The notes under the pieces: model-generated
Seen by the model: only the letters and a program-made list of their open reading frames with translations
Database searches by the model: none
Told to the model about the DNA's origin: nothing
Part shown: in pieces, positions 28,433 to 37,964 of the stretch
Position numbering within the stretch: position 1 is the stretch's first letter
How the letters are laid out: every line of letters starts with the position of its first letter
Assembly: GCF_003131205.1 (NCBI RefSeq)
Contig: NZ_QFFY01000009.1
Location: 174,240 to 238,239, forward strand
Direction of reading: 5' to 3'
Origin: Occallatibacter savannae
Lineage (GTDB): Bacteria; Acidobacteriota; Terriglobia; Terriglobales; Acidobacteriaceae
Length of the DNA stretch: 64,000 nt
Made by a program: the position numbers and the translations under genes

Positions 28433-31400
28433 ATGTCCAAATTTTTCATACGCCGGCCCATTGTGGCCATTGTCATCGCCATTCTCACGGTGATCATTGG
28501 CGCTGTATCGATGGTGCAGCTGCCTATCTCGCAGTTTCCGAACATCGTTCCGCCGGAGATTCTCGTCACCGCGACGTACCCGGGCGCCGACGCCAAAACA
28601 GTGGCGCAGGCAGTGTCCACTCCCATCGAGCAGCAGATGAACGGCGTTGACAACATGATCTACATGAACTCCGTGAGCGCCAACAACGGAGTGGCTCAGA
28701 TCTTCGTCGACTTTGACGTCAAGACCGATCCGAATATCGATCAGGTGCTTGCGCAGTTGCGAGTGGATCAGGCGCAGTCGCAGCTGCCGCCGCAGGTAAC
28801 GACCGCCGGGCTCACCGTTCAGAAAGCGCTCACCTCTCCGCTCATGCTGGTCGCCGTCAATTCTCCGAGCGGAACGTTGAGCCAGGACTTCCTGACGAAC
28901 TACGCAATCATCAACCTCCAGGATCAACTCGCTCGCGTCAAGGGAGTCTCGCGCGTTCAGGTCTTCGGCGGCCAATATGCGCTCCGCGTATGGGTGCAGC
29001 CCGACAAGCTCGCCAAGCTCGGCGTCACTGCGCCGGAGGTGATTGCGGCGATCCAGACCCAGAACAATGTGAACCCCGCAGGGCAGATCGGCGGCGAGCC
29101 GATCCCGCATGGCCAGCAGTTCACCTACACCGTTCGCACCCAAGGCCGCCTTGTCACGCCTGATGAATTCGGCAACATCATCCTCCGTGCCAATCCCGAC
29201 GGCTCCATACTCCACCTCCGCGATGTCGCGCGAGTTGAGTTGGGCGATCAGGCCTACGCCATCTCCGCACGCTACAACCAGGCCCCATCCGGAGTGATGG
29301 CGATCTACCAGCTTCCCGGTTCAAATGCTGTCGAGACCGCGCAGGCAGTCACACAGCGCATGAAGGAGCTGTCCGCGACCTTCCCCTCCAACATTTCCTA
29401 CAGCATCCCTCTCGACACTACCAAGGCAGTTACATCCGGCATTCGCGAAATCATCTATACCCTCGTTGAAGCCCTCGCCCTCGTGGTGGTCGTTGTCTTT
29501 ATCTTCCTTCAGGGCTGGCGCGCGACGCTCATTCCGCTGCTTGCAGTTCCCGTCTCGCTCGTTGGCACGTTCATCATCTTTCCCGCTCTCGGTTTCTCCA
29601 TCAACACGCTCTCGCTCTTTGGCCTGGTACTCGCGATCGGCCTGGTGGTTGATGACGCAATCATTGTGGTAGAAGCCGTCGAACACCACATCGAAGAAGG
29701 ACTTGATCCGAAAGCCGCAACAGAGAAGGCGATGGAAGAGGTCGGTGGTCCTGTCGTCGCTATCGCGCTGATCCTTGCGGCCGTCTTTATCCCGACTGCG
29801 GCGATACCCGGAATTACCGGCCGCCTCTATCAGCAGTTTGCCGTCACCATCGCCATCTCGGTACTCATCTCGGCCTTCAACGCGCTCACACTTTCCCCGG
29901 CTCTCGCCTCGCTGTTGCTCAGGCCAAAAGAAGCGAATCGCAAACGTGGGCCTCTCACGTGGGGCTTCAATCTGTTCAACCGCTTCTTCAAGCGCGCCAC
30001 GGACAACTTCATCGGTACATCGCGCGTCCTCATTCATAAGTCAGCATTCGCGATGGTCGCGCTCGTTCTGGTCACGGCTCTTGCTGTCTACCTGGGCAGC
30101 ACTCTTCCCGGCGGATTCATCCCAACCGAAGACCAGGGCTACATGTTTCTCGCTCTCCAGCTGCCCGATGGTGCGTCGGCTCAGCGCACCGACGCGGCGG
30201 AGCAGAAAATTTCAGACGCACTTCTCAAAACACCTGGCGTCGAGGGCGTCATCGCCGTAACAGATTTCTCGCTCTTGACCCAGGTACAGAGTACGAATGC
30301 CGGCTTCTTCTTCGTAAATTTGAAGCCGTGGGAAGCGCGAAAGACTAAGGAGCAACAACTCGAGTACATCCAGGCCAGCATTCAAAAGCAGCTCGGTGCC
30401 AATCCGGACGGAATCGCGTTCGCATTTCCTCCGCCTTCCATCCCCGGCATCGGAACCTCCGGCGGCGTCACCATGATTCTCGAAGACCGCTCCGGCGGTG
30501 ACGATCCGGCCGTACTCACGAAAAACGTCTTCGGATTTCTCGGAGCTCTCTCGAAGCGTCCAGAGATCGCCGCTGCCATCCCGTCGTACCAGCCGGCCGT
30601 GCCTCAGCTCTATGTCGATGTCGACAAGGAGAAGGCCCTCGAACAGCAGGTTGATCTCTCGAACATCTACACAACGATGCAGACATTCATGGGAGGCTAC
30701 CTCGTCAACTACTTCAACCGCTTCGGCCGCCAATGGCAGACCTACGTTGAAGCTGAAGGCACATCGCGAACCAACATCTCGAACATCGATCAGTTCTACG
30801 TGCGCAGCGCCAACGGCAGCCAGGTGCCGCTGAACTCTCTTGTGAAGGTGAAACGGATCACCGGTCCCGAGTTCATTTACCGATTCAACGAATTCAATGC
30901 CGCGCAGATCAACATCACCGGCGCACCGGGTTATAGCTCAGGACAGGTTAGAAAAGCGCTCGAAGAAGTCTTCCACCAGACCATGCCGTCGGGCGCAGGC
31001 TTCGACTATTCGGGTATGTCGTTTCAGGAGCAGCTGGCAGAGAAGGGAATTCCATCGTGGGCAGTGTTTGGTCTCTCCATCACCTTCGTGTTCCTGATTC
31101 TCGCCGCTCTCTATGAAAGCTGGACCCTGCCGTTCAGCGTGCTTCTCAGTACGCCCGTGGCGATTCTTGGAGCGTACATCGCCCTGCACGCGCGTGCGTT
31201 CGAGAACGACATCTTCGCCACCATCGGGCTTGTTATGCTCGTCGGCCTCTCCGCAAAGAACGCCATCCTCATCGTCGAATTCGCCAAAGCGAATTACGAG
31301 AGAGGAGAAAGCATATGCGAGGCCGCCCTCAATGCAGCGCGCCTGCGGCTTCGCCCCATCGTGATGACCGCCCTCGCGTTCATTGTTGGCTGCTTGCCGC

Positions 31401-31654
31401 TCTGGGTGGCGACGGGTTCGGGTGCCGCATCGCGGCGGATTCTAGGAACCGTCGTGGTCGGCGGCATGACGCTCTCTACCGCACTGGGCCTGATCTTCAT
31501 CCCGGTCACATTTGCGGTCGTCGAGTATCTGTCCCATCGCTTCATGCCTGGCGGGAAGGGGACGACCATGGATTCCAGTCACGGTCTATGCGGCCCCACC
31601 TCGGAGCCGAACAAGACTGTCGTGCTCGCGCAGGCAGATGGAGGTGAAGCGTGA
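28433..31654 (+). CDS. RND multidrug efflux pump, inner-membrane transporter (AcrB/HAE1 family)
   Basis: 1073 aa, a normal length for the family. N-terminus MSKFFIRRPIVAIVIAI, twelve predicted membrane helices, two large periplasmic loops. The proton-relay aspartate pair is present in helix 4 (GLVLAIGLVVDDAIIVVEAV), and AKNAILIVEFA marks helix 10. Proton-driven export from periplasm and membrane together with the adaptor and channel encoded on either side. It overlaps the next gene by 4 nt (GTGA). A short 30-residue hydrophilic tail follows the last helix. Confidence 0.94.
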   Translation: MSKFFIRRPIVAIVIAILTVIIGAVSMVQLPISQFPNIVPPEILVTATYPGADAKTVAQAVSTPIEQQMNGVDNMIYMNSVSANNGVAQIFVDFDVKTDPNIDQVLAQLRVDQAQSQLPPQVTTAGLTVQKALTSPLMLVAVNSPSGTLSQDFLTNYAIINLQDQLARVKGVSRVQVFGGQYALRVWVQPDKLAKLGVTAPEVIAAIQTQNNVNPAGQIGGEPIPHGQQFTYTVRTQGRLVTPDEFGNIILRANPDGSILHLRDVARVELGDQAYAISARYNQAPSGVMAIYQLPGSNAVETAQAVTQRMKELSATFPSNISYSIPLDTTKAVTSGIREIIYTLVEALALVVVVVFIFLQGWRATLIPLLAVPVSLVGTFIIFPALGFSINTLSLFGLVLAIGLVVDDAIIVVEAVEHHIEEGLDPKAATEKAMEEVGGPVVAIALILAAVFIPTAAIPGITGRLYQQFAVTIAISVLISAFNALTLSPALASLLLRPKEANRKRGPLTWGFNLFNRFFKRATDNFIGTSRVLIHKSAFAMVALVLVTALAVYLGSTLPGGFIPTEDQGYMFLALQLPDGASAQRTDAAEQKISDALLKTPGVEGVIAVTDFSLLTQVQSTNAGFFFVNLKPWEARKTKEQQLEYIQASIQKQLGANPDGIAFAFPPPSIPGIGTSGGVTMILEDRSGGDDPAVLTKNVFGFLGALSKRPEIAAAIPSYQPAVPQLYVDVDKEKALEQQVDLSNIYTTMQTFMGGYLVNYFNRFGRQWQTYVEAEGTSRTNISNIDQFYVRSANGSQVPLNSLVKVKRITGPEFIYRFNEFNAAQINITGAPGYSSGQVRKALEEVFHQTMPSGAGFDYSGMSFQEQLAEKGIPSWAVFGLSITFVFLILAALYESWTLPFSVLLSTPVAILGAYIALHARAFENDIFATIGLVMLVGLSAKNAILIVEFAKANYERGESICEAALNAARLRLRPIVMTALAFIVGCLPLWVATGSGAASRRILGTVVVGGMTLSTALGLIFIPVTFAVVEYLSHRFMPGGKGTTMDSSHGLCGPTSEPNKTVVLAQADGGEA

Positions 31655-33072
31655 GGCCATTGAACCTTGCAAAACTTGTTGCTCTGCTCGGTGCCGCTTA
31701 CGGAACCGTCTTTCTCGCCGGATGCAACGTAGGGCCGAAGTACGTTCGGCCCACGAATACGGCGCCACCGGCATTTCGCGGCCCCGATAATACGACGGTC
31801 TCATCGGATTCCAAAGCATCTCTGGGTGATGAGGACTGGTCGCATGTTTACAAAGAGCCCGAATTGCAGGACCTGATTCGCAAGGCTCTCGAGCACAACT
31901 ACGACCTGCGCATCGCAGCTCAGAGGATTCTGGAGCAGCAAGCTCAAGTAAGGATCGTGCGCTCGCAGCAGTTTCCCGCCATCACCGTGGGCGGCACAGG
32001 CCTCGGTGCTTCACTGCCCGACACTTTGGGAACGCAGTTTCCAAATCCGTTGGTCGCAGGCTCCTTCAGCGTATCCGGTTCGTGGACGCCGGATTTCTGG
32101 GGGCTGTACCGCAAACAAACCGAGGCGGCCCGCAAGCAATTGCTCGCGCAGCAGTGGGCGCAGCGCGCGGTTCGCTTGACGCTCGTCGAACAGGTTGCAA
32201 CCAACTACCTGCAGCTTCGCGCCCTTGATCGAGAACTTGAGATAACGCGGGAAACTCTGAAGGTCCGTCAGGACTCGGTCGACCTGACCAGAAAGCTGGA
32301 AAGCGGCGGATCGGTGCCGCTCTCCGATGTGCGTCAATCAGAGCAACTCCTCTACACCGCTGCCTCGCAGATTCCGCAGCTCGAAGAGCAAATTCAGCAG
32401 CAGGAAAACGCGCTGTCGTTCCTCATTGGAGAAAACCCTGGCCCCATCGTCCATCAGGCTGCGAACGCGCTCGCTCCTCCTCCGCAGGATCTTCCCATCG
32501 GAATCCCTTCGCAACTCCTCGAGCGGCGACCGGATATACAGCAATCTGAAGCGCAGCTGATGGCGGCGAACGCGCAGATCGGTGTTGCGCGCGCGCAGTT
32601 CTTCCCCAGCATGACAATCAGCGGTTCAGCCGGTATTGGGGGCGACGGCCTCTCGTCCATCTTCAGTACGGCAGGAAAGACAATCTACGGGCTCGGCTCG
32701 CTGACGCAGCCGATATTTGAAGGCGGCAAGCTGAAGGGCCAGCTCCAGTTGTCTCAAGCCACCAAGGAAGAGATGGTGCTGAATTATCAGAAGACGATCG
32801 CGGGAGCCTTTCGCGATACTTCGAATGCTCTCATCGCCCTGAACAAGCAGCGCGCCAATCGCGAGCAGCAGGAGAAGCTCGTCTCAGCGGCGCAGGATGC
32901 AACGCGGCTCGCGCGCATTCGCTACCAGGGCGGATCGACCGGATACCTCGAAGTGCTCACTACCGATTCCAACCTCTACACGGCCGAACTGAATCTGGTG
33001 AACGCACAACAAAACGAAGCGCTCAGCCTGGTCCAACTCTACGGCGCACTCGGCGGCGGCTGGCAACCCTGA
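31651..33072 (+). CDS. Outer-membrane efflux channel lipoprotein (TolC/NodT family)
   Basis: 473 aa. Signal peptide with lipobox LAGC and the family start N-V-G-P-K-Y-V-R-P. Two repeated TolC-type halves with long coiled helices follow. LERRPDIQQSEAQLMAANAQIGVARAQFFPS is diagnostic of the NodT group. GTG start overlapping the pump stop. Third and last gene of the tripartite efflux operon; no regulator is adjacent. Confidence 0.92.
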   Translation: MRPLNLAKLVALLGAAYGTVFLAGCNVGPKYVRPTNTAPPAFRGPDNTTVSSDSKASLGDEDWSHVYKEPELQDLIRKALEHNYDLRIAAQRILEQQAQVRIVRSQQFPAITVGGTGLGASLPDTLGTQFPNPLVAGSFSVSGSWTPDFWGLYRKQTEAARKQLLAQQWAQRAVRLTLVEQVATNYLQLRALDRELEITRETLKVRQDSVDLTRKLESGGSVPLSDVRQSEQLLYTAASQIPQLEEQIQQQENALSFLIGENPGPIVHQAANALAPPPQDLPIGIPSQLLERRPDIQQSEAQLMAANAQIGVARAQFFPSMTISGSAGIGGDGLSSIFSTAGKTIYGLGSLTQPIFEGGKLKGQLQLSQATKEEMVLNYQKTIAGAFRDTSNALIALNKQRANREQQEKLVSAAQDATRLARIRYQGGSTGYLEVLTTDSNLYTAELNLVNAQQNEALSLVQLYGALGGGWQP

Positions 33073-33241
33073 TCCCGCCGCCTCCATTCTCGGCTTGAGC
33101 TCGATCGTTCGAATCAGGATCCGCAACCCGCTTCGGATCCCAGAAGACAACCGCCGCCCCAAGTAAGTCCATGCACCTCAACTGGTGCACGCGCGGAAGC
33201 TTGCCAGACGCATCATATGAATTGTAAGTATTTGATTTAGA

Positions 33242-33286
<45 letters not shown>

Positions 33287-33514
33287 TTTGCAAAGCTAGT
33301 GTAAGTTATTTCTTTTCAAACGTTAACAGCGATGCTCAGCCGTGAGTCTGTTGATAACCCGTTTGATTCCTATATAACTGTTTCATTCGAGCCGTTATTG
33401 CCGCCCCGATTGGCGCCCCGCGAGCCAAAGTGCCTGATAGGACGGTCGACCGCGTCTCGCTGAGCCGCATCTACTACGCCGGAGAAACTCCTCTGATACC
33501 CAATCAGAACTAGA

Positions 33515-33556
33515 GGCGACGACTCGTCAAAGGTCCGAGTTGCCGGTAATCCGTCC
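33515..33556 (-). repeat. Hairpin element H1 (right half only, reverse)
   Basis: The right arm GGTCCGAGTTGCCGGT is at 33532-33547, with flank AATCCG. It is preceded by CGTCAAA, as in H7 and H19. The left arm is not recognisable. Confidence 0.6.
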
Positions 33557-33870
33557 CTCAAGGACGCACGGGCGGATGCACACGTTTCACTCGTCTTCAA
33601 GCTCGGCGTTCCCGTCCGGTCTAAGCCCTTGAAGCAGCGCGAATTGGCGGGTACTTCGGAATATGGCTGCTGTTGGGGGAATGAGAGAAGCTGTCGGTCG
33701 GGCAACAGCAGAATGCCATAGGTGAATCACACAATCGCGGGCATGTACGCCTGTGCGGATTCACGCGGTTAAGGATATGGCCCGTCGAGGCCTGATCCTT
33801 ACACACGGAGGGACGCGATCTCTGCCTCGAGCACCGCGGAAGAAAATCAATCTTCTCGGGGATCTCTATC

Positions 33871-35034
33871 ATGTTTCCTAAAACGGGTTCTTTCCTGACG
33901 TGCGCGGTCTTGTCCGGGGCTTTTCTCTGCTCACAATCGGCCGGTTCGCAAACTGCTCCGTCCGCATTCGTCTATGTGACGAGTAATTACAGCGGATCAA
34001 ATAACCGGGTTGTTGGGTTCGTCTCCAACGCCAGCGGTCAGCTTTCGCAGATTTCAGGTTCGCCGTGGGGCGCCAATCTAGGCTACATGGCAGTGAACGG
34101 AAAGTTCCTCTTTGGATCCGACAACATTGCCACAGACAATGGCCGCAACATCTTCTCATACCTGATCGAGTCAAATGGTGCGCTCAAGTATGTTGGAGCA
34201 ACGAACATCCAGAACAAAGGAACGGGGAATTCCTGCAACGACGGCTCATTCCTCACCCTTGATCACACCGGGCAGTTCTTGTACCAGTTGGTACTGAACT
34301 CAAACGGCTGCAACGATGTGCCTGCCTATCAGTCCTGGTCTGTAAATCAGACGACTGGGTTGTTGAATTATCTGGCGACCAGCGGCCCCGACCGCTACAT
34401 GTTCCCGCCTCTCAACCTAAGCGCGAATAACTTGTTTGCATATGCGGCAGGTTGCAACCTGACAATCACCAGTTTCGGGGCCTTCAAGAAGCAGTCGAAT
34501 GGAGCGTTGCAGCTGAATAATATTCAATACAACTTCCCAACTCCGCCGCCAACGACCAGCTATTGGACAGAGTGTATAGGCTACAGCACGCCGGACCCGA
34601 CCAATCACATGGCCGTTGATATCACCTATCCAAGCGGCGAGAACGACAGGATCGCAACATACGCCATCAACACGACAAACGGCAATTTGACGACGAGCAG
34701 TACGTACTCAAACATGCATGCCACCCAGGTGGCCCATGTGCGCTGGACGAGTATGGCTCCATCGGGCAAGCTGCTTGCAATCGCAGGTGACAAAGGTCTG
34801 CAACTTTTCAACTTCAACCCCTCTGGCCAAGCTACGCCGCACACCGGGCTGCTGACCTCAGCGCCGATCGACATGGTGCAGTGGGACAACAAGAATCATC
34901 TCTACGCTATTAGCAACGCGGACAGCCGGATTTACGTGTTCGCCTACCACCCGACAACCGGCGGTGTGAGCAGCGTTTCCGGATCACCCTTCGTCGTCGC
35001 TCATCCGGTCGCATTGACAGTTCAGCCCAAGTAA
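33871..35034 (+). CDS. Secreted beta-propeller (lactonase/YncE-like) protein
   Basis: 387 aa with a signal peptide (residues 1 to about 27). Repeated blades carry phrases such as FVYVTSN, GFVSNASGQLSQISGSPW, GKFLFG and VFAYHPTTGGVSSVSGSPF. These are typical of the seven-bladed 6-phosphogluconolactonase-like/YncE-like propellers common in Acidobacteriota. Enzyme activity cannot be inferred. The Shine-Dalgarno is weak (GGGGAT). First intact gene to the right of the tRNA fragment, followed by half-hairpin H2. Confidence 0.8.
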   Translation: MFPKTGSFLTCAVLSGAFLCSQSAGSQTAPSAFVYVTSNYSGSNNRVVGFVSNASGQLSQISGSPWGANLGYMAVNGKFLFGSDNIATDNGRNIFSYLIESNGALKYVGATNIQNKGTGNSCNDGSFLTLDHTGQFLYQLVLNSNGCNDVPAYQSWSVNQTTGLLNYLATSGPDRYMFPPLNLSANNLFAYAAGCNLTITSFGAFKKQSNGALQLNNIQYNFPTPPPTTSYWTECIGYSTPDPTNHMAVDITYPSGENDRIATYAINTTNGNLTTSSTYSNMHATQVAHVRWTSMAPSGKLLAIAGDKGLQLFNFNPSGQATPHTGLLTSAPIDMVQWDNKNHLYAISNADSRIYVFAYHPTTGGVSSVSGSPFVVAHPVALTVQPK

Positions 35035-35160
35035 GAAAGGACGAAGCAGAAGGCAGCCGGGAGACTTCCCGGCTGTAACACTTTGCTGCAGTCATCAATG
35101 CTAACCCTATTCGGCTCGAATCATATCCGGGCACTTCAGTGCTCTTAGGATCAGTTCTGA

Positions 35161-35182
35161 GCGGATGGTCGGCTACTCGGAA
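35161..35182 (-). repeat. Hairpin element H2 (left half, reverse)
   Basis: GGTCGGCTACTCGGA with outer flank GCGGAT matches the GCCGAC-type arm on the complementary strand. The second arm would fall inside the adjacent gene and is not clear. This arm supplies the TAG stop of the minus-strand SnoaL-like gene. Confidence 0.75.
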
Positions 35183-35613
35183 ATGACGATACGTCCAAGC
35201 TGCTGAAACATCCCAAGGTCGTCGCGAACAGCGAAGTGTTCTACGATCTTCCCCTCCTGCAAACGGAAGCGGTGAATGTGTTTCACTTGAAATCGCCGAC
35301 CGTTTGGGGTGAGCGTAGGTCCTTGGAGGGGCGGAATCATGACAAAGTCGCCGAGGTGCGTACCGCTGAGAGTCACTTCACAAAAGACTGTATTTTCCGA
35401 TGAGAGCATCTGGTCGATCTGAAATTGGAGATCGGGAAAGGCATTTCTCCACACAGAGACGATCTTCTGGATTATTCCGCGTGCATCTTTGTAAGAAATA
35501 CCGAAATTGACAAAGTTTGGGGAGAAGAACTCGTCGATTCTTTCGGTGTTGCCGCCGTTCCAGAGCACCTGGAAATGCTGCCGAACGCAAGCGCGGTCTG
35601 AATCTTCAACCAT
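35173..35613 (-). CDS. SnoaL-like (ester cyclase/NTF2-fold) protein
   Basis: 146 aa. The NTF2-like fold is suggested by FQVLWNGGNTERIDEFFSPNFVNFG, a central AFPDLQFQIDQMLSSENTVFCEVTLSGTHLGDF and HIHRFRLQEGKIVEHFAVRDDLGMFQQLG. This is the arrangement of SnoaL-like polyketide cyclase-related proteins, most of which have unknown substrates. GGAGG lies 9 nt before the ATG. The last codons and the TAG stop are formed by a hairpin arm (H2), so the native C-terminus may have been altered by the repeat. Confidence 0.85.
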   Translation of the reverse strand: MVEDSDRACVRQHFQVLWNGGNTERIDEFFSPNFVNFGISYKDARGIIQKIVSVWRNAFPDLQFQIDQMLSSENTVFCEVTLSGTHLGDFVMIPPLQGPTLTPNGRRFQVKHIHRFRLQEGKIVEHFAVRDDLGMFQQLGRIVISE

Positions 35614-35720
35614 GGTGTTGGCCTCCCTTGAATACGCGTCGAGTTTACATGGCTCTGGGGTCGATTTCGGGTGGGAAACAGGCTTCGTTTGAAGTTTGAG
35701 AGCGTGACCGAAACATCGTC

Positions 35721-35784
35721 TGGCGAGTGGTCGCCCACTCGGACCCTACAACGCCTTTAGAGTCCGAGCTACCTGTCCCCGACC
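35721..35784 (-). repeat. Hairpin element H3 (reverse)
   Basis: Left arm GGTCGCCCACTCGGACCC; right arm AGTCCGAGCTACCTGTCC is diverged. It lies between divergently transcribed SnoaL-like and PhyH-like genes. Confidence 0.75.
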
Positions 35785-35820
35785 GACAATCAAGAAGCAG
35801 CTGTCTGCTAGGCTGATTGC

Positions 35821-36561
35821 GTGAAAGTGACCCTTCCCTCCCACGTCAATAATGCCCGAATTGACTTCGACTTCGAGGGACTCGGCAGGATTGGTTTCCT
35901 TCGAATGCCCGGTCCGCTGACTGGAGAACGCCTTGGTCAGCTTACATATGCTTATGATCAAGTGATGGCGGTTGCATCCGGGCCACACTTCAAAGTCGCT
36001 AGCGCTACGACTCGAATGTCTGACCTGCTCAGCTTCAGCGCGATATTTGATGAGGTATTCCTGCATGAGCCTCTGCTTACTGCATGCAGCTTGTTTTTCG
36101 AAGGAGACTTCAAACTGAGTTCCTTCTTGGGTAGAACCTTACGGGCCAGAACACCGGCACAGGCTCTTCACGCCGACCTCCCCCGGGCTTCACAGGATGC
36201 ACCTCTGTTGGGGTTCATCCTCATGCTCGATAGTTTTCGACGAGAGAACGGCGCCACCCGTTTCATCCCTGGCTCTCACAAATGGCCTAGCGTTCCGGAC
36301 GAAGCCACGGGCCAGACTGGAACACAACATCCAGACGAGGTCATGTGCTTTGGTGAGAAGGGAACTATGATCGTCTTTGACGGGTCTGTCTGGCACGGTC
36401 ATGGGGCCAATTTGACGTCGGGCAACCGCCGGTCCATTCAGGGCTACTTCGTTCGAAGAACTGTCCGGCAAGGATTCGACTTCAGAACCCGCTTGTCCGA
36501 GCAGGTACAGACACGTATGCAACCCCTAGCTAGGCACCTTCTGGAACTCGATCAATCATGA
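35821..36561 (+). CDS. Phytanoyl-CoA dioxygenase (PhyH)-family protein
   Basis: 246 aa. Fe(II)/2-oxoglutarate-dependent oxygenase fold. The iron-binding pair H-A-D is in LHADLP, NGATRFIPGSHKW is the family's mid motif, and the second histidine (WHGHGANLTSG) and 2-oxoglutarate-binding arginine (NRRSIQGYF) are present, so the site looks complete. Substrate unknown. GTG start at 35821 just after H3, with a TAGGCT -10-like hexamer a few bases upstream. Followed by H4. Confidence 0.82.
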   Translation: MKVTLPSHVNNARIDFDFEGLGRIGFLRMPGPLTGERLGQLTYAYDQVMAVASGPHFKVASATTRMSDLLSFSAIFDEVFLHEPLLTACSLFFEGDFKLSSFLGRTLRARTPAQALHADLPRASQDAPLLGFILMLDSFRRENGATRFIPGSHKWPSVPDEATGQTGTQHPDEVMCFGEKGTMIVFDGSVWHGHGANLTSGNRRSIQGYFVRRTVRQGFDFRTRLSEQVQTRMQPLARHLLELDQS

Positions 36562-36610
36562 TTGCATTACAACCCGGCATAAGAAGTTCGGTCTTAAGGC
36601 CGGGATCGCG

Positions 36611-36678
36611 GGCTACAGTCGCCTACTCGGAACCCAACCAGGGAATCGCCAGCTTCCGAGTTGCCGGTTATTCGTCCA
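36611..36678 (-). repeat. Hairpin element H4 (reverse)
   Basis: Left arm AGTCGCCTACTCGGAACC; right arm CTTCCGAGTTGCCGGTTAT. It lies between the PhyH-like and DUF1801 genes. Confidence 0.85.
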
Positions 36679-36705
36679 GAACCGTCGTGGTACCCTGCAT
36701 GCACT

Positions 36706-37170
36706 ATGAAACGCCGGCAGCGTGCAGCGGAATCTTCGATGAAGCTCAACGAAGGTGTCCTGACAAAAGCGACTGAGCCAGAGAAAGTCGATGCATTCAT
36801 GCGAACGCTCACGCATCCACTAGCCAACGTTGTCGAAGCATTGCGAAGGATCATCTTGAGCGCAGACCGTGAGATTGGCGAAGAAATCAAGTGGAACGCA
36901 CCGGCGTTTTTCTTCTCTGGAGAGATGAAACCGTTCAATCCCAAGGAGCACAAGCGGCACGTAGTGGTCTTCAACCTGCACCAAAAGGATTGTGTTCGTC
37001 TGGTATTCCTCAGCGGAGAGCGCGTTGACGACAAGTCTGGCTTGCTGGAAGGTGACTACACAGACGGGAGAAGGCTGGCACTGTTCCACAACACAGAAGA
37101 GGTGAAATCAAAGAGGACGGCTCTGCAATCAGTCATCCGAAAATGGATTGATACTCTCGACAAGAACTGA
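36706..37170 (+). CDS. DUF1801 domain protein
   Basis: 154 aa. Recognised by the order VDAFMRTLTHPL, IGEEIKWNAPAFFF, HVVVFNLHQKDCVRLVFLSG and a C-terminal helix ending in the charged segment IRKWIDTLD. The family (YdhG/frataxin-like fold) is of unknown biochemical function. The start at 36706 avoids the portion of the longer frame that is merely translated hairpin. An ATG at 36739 is an alternative; neither has a strong Shine-Dalgarno. Confidence 0.8.
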   Translation: MKRRQRAAESSMKLNEGVLTKATEPEKVDAFMRTLTHPLANVVEALRRIILSADREIGEEIKWNAPAFFFSGEMKPFNPKEHKRHVVVFNLHQKDCVRLVFLSGERVDDKSGLLEGDYTDGRRLALFHNTEEVKSKRTALQSVIRKWIDTLDKN

Positions 37171-37213
37171 TGATTCAGGAGCCCCAAAATTCCGGCTTTC
37201 GCGGTTTCAGTCA

Positions 37214-37284
37214 TGAGTGGTCAGTGCCAACTTGCAAGCTAAAGCAAGGAAATGTAGGTTCCGAGTAGCCGGTGACACGGCCCG
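37214..37284 (-). repeat. Hairpin element H5 (reverse, left arm diverged)
   Basis: Right arm GGTTCCGAGTAGCCGGTGAC; left arm GTGGTCAGTGCCAACTTGCA is diverged. Its right flank lies just upstream of a TATAGT -10-like box for the next gene. Confidence 0.75.
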
Positions 37285-37291
37285 AATGCTG

Positions 37292-37297
37292 TATAGT
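37292..37297 (+). promoter_or_regulatory. TATAGT -10 box, possible leaderless start
   Basis: TATAGT ends 9 nt before the ATG of the TonB-domain gene, so transcription would begin at or next to the start codon. The hairpin's GTGACA lies 14 nt upstream in a -35-like place, at poor spacing. Confidence 0.35.
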
Positions 37298-37306
37298 GAG
37301 CCTCCA

Positions 37307-37786
37307 ATGGCTCTAAGGCTCTCCATCACGATTCTCGGATTGTTTTTTTGCCAGCAAGCGATATTCACCGTTGCTCAGGACACAAGACCGCTTGATATTC
37401 CAGAGAAGGCCATGGCCGCTCTCCTGTTGTCCCACGAAACGCCGCCTCTGTCGGCATCACCTCTCAAGCGGTGCTCGAATGCCCTTGTTGTGGTCAGAGT
37501 TCTCGTTGACGCAGAGGGCAAGGTGAACAAGGCCGACTTCGAAAGCGGTTATTCAGAACTGAAAGATTCTGCCCTTGCTGCCGTGCGGCGTTGGACATAT
37601 CGGCCGTACATGGTCAGCGGCAAACCCACTCCGGTGCGAACTCAAGCATCGATCCTTTACCTTGGCGACGGCCAAGCATTACCGATGCACGCACCTGACG
37701 GAAAGGGCGGCACAAAGGGCGGGAACACACTACCGCTACCGGCCGGTTGCGGTCCTGCGATTCAAATCAAGAAAGCACTAAACTAG
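37307..37786 (+). CDS. Secreted protein with TonB C-terminal domain
   Basis: 159 aa. A signal peptide or anchor (LSITILGLFFCQQAIFTVAQ) is followed by a TonB C-terminal fold: LVVVRVLVDAEGKVNKADFE, DSALAAVRRWTYRPYMVSGKPTPV. It lacks the long Pro-rich spacer of a classical energy-transducing TonB, so it is more likely one of the stand-alone TonB_C proteins common in this phylum. The start at 37307 opens the hydrophobic segment; 37286 is an alternative. It sits between hairpins H5 and H6, one gene per hairpin. Confidence 0.75.
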   Translation: MALRLSITILGLFFCQQAIFTVAQDTRPLDIPEKAMAALLLSHETPPLSASPLKRCSNALVVVRVLVDAEGKVNKADFESGYSELKDSALAAVRRWTYRPYMVSGKPTPVRTQASILYLGDGQALPMHAPDGKGGTKGGNTLPLPAGCGPAIQIKKALN

Positions 37787-37828
37787 AACTGATCTCGGGC
37801 ACTAAAGTCTGTTCGCGGTCGTGTTGTT

Positions 37829-37902
37829 AGTGGTCGTGTTGTCGGCAATTCGGAACCAGCCCAAAAATAGTTAGGGTCCGAGTTGCCGGTTATCCGCCCG
37901 GA
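37829..37902 (-). repeat. Hairpin element H6 (reverse)
   Basis: Left arm TGTCGGCAATTCGGAACC; right arm GGGTCCGAGTTGCCGGTTAT with flank CCGCCCGG. The outer left flank repeats GGTCGTGTTGT twice in tandem (from 37817 and 37832). Confidence 0.88.
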
Positions 37903-37964
37903 ACTCAGTTGATTGAAGAAAACAATGCGATCTGACCTCTGCAATCGACACGCTTGAACCCGGT

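Noticed and set aside
33370..33705. 111-aa minus-strand frame
   Set aside because: It reads through hairpin H1 (LPATRTF is the translated arm) and has no family features.
36558..36776. 72-aa plus-strand frame
   Set aside because: It is mostly hairpin H4 and the start of the DUF1801 gene in another frame.
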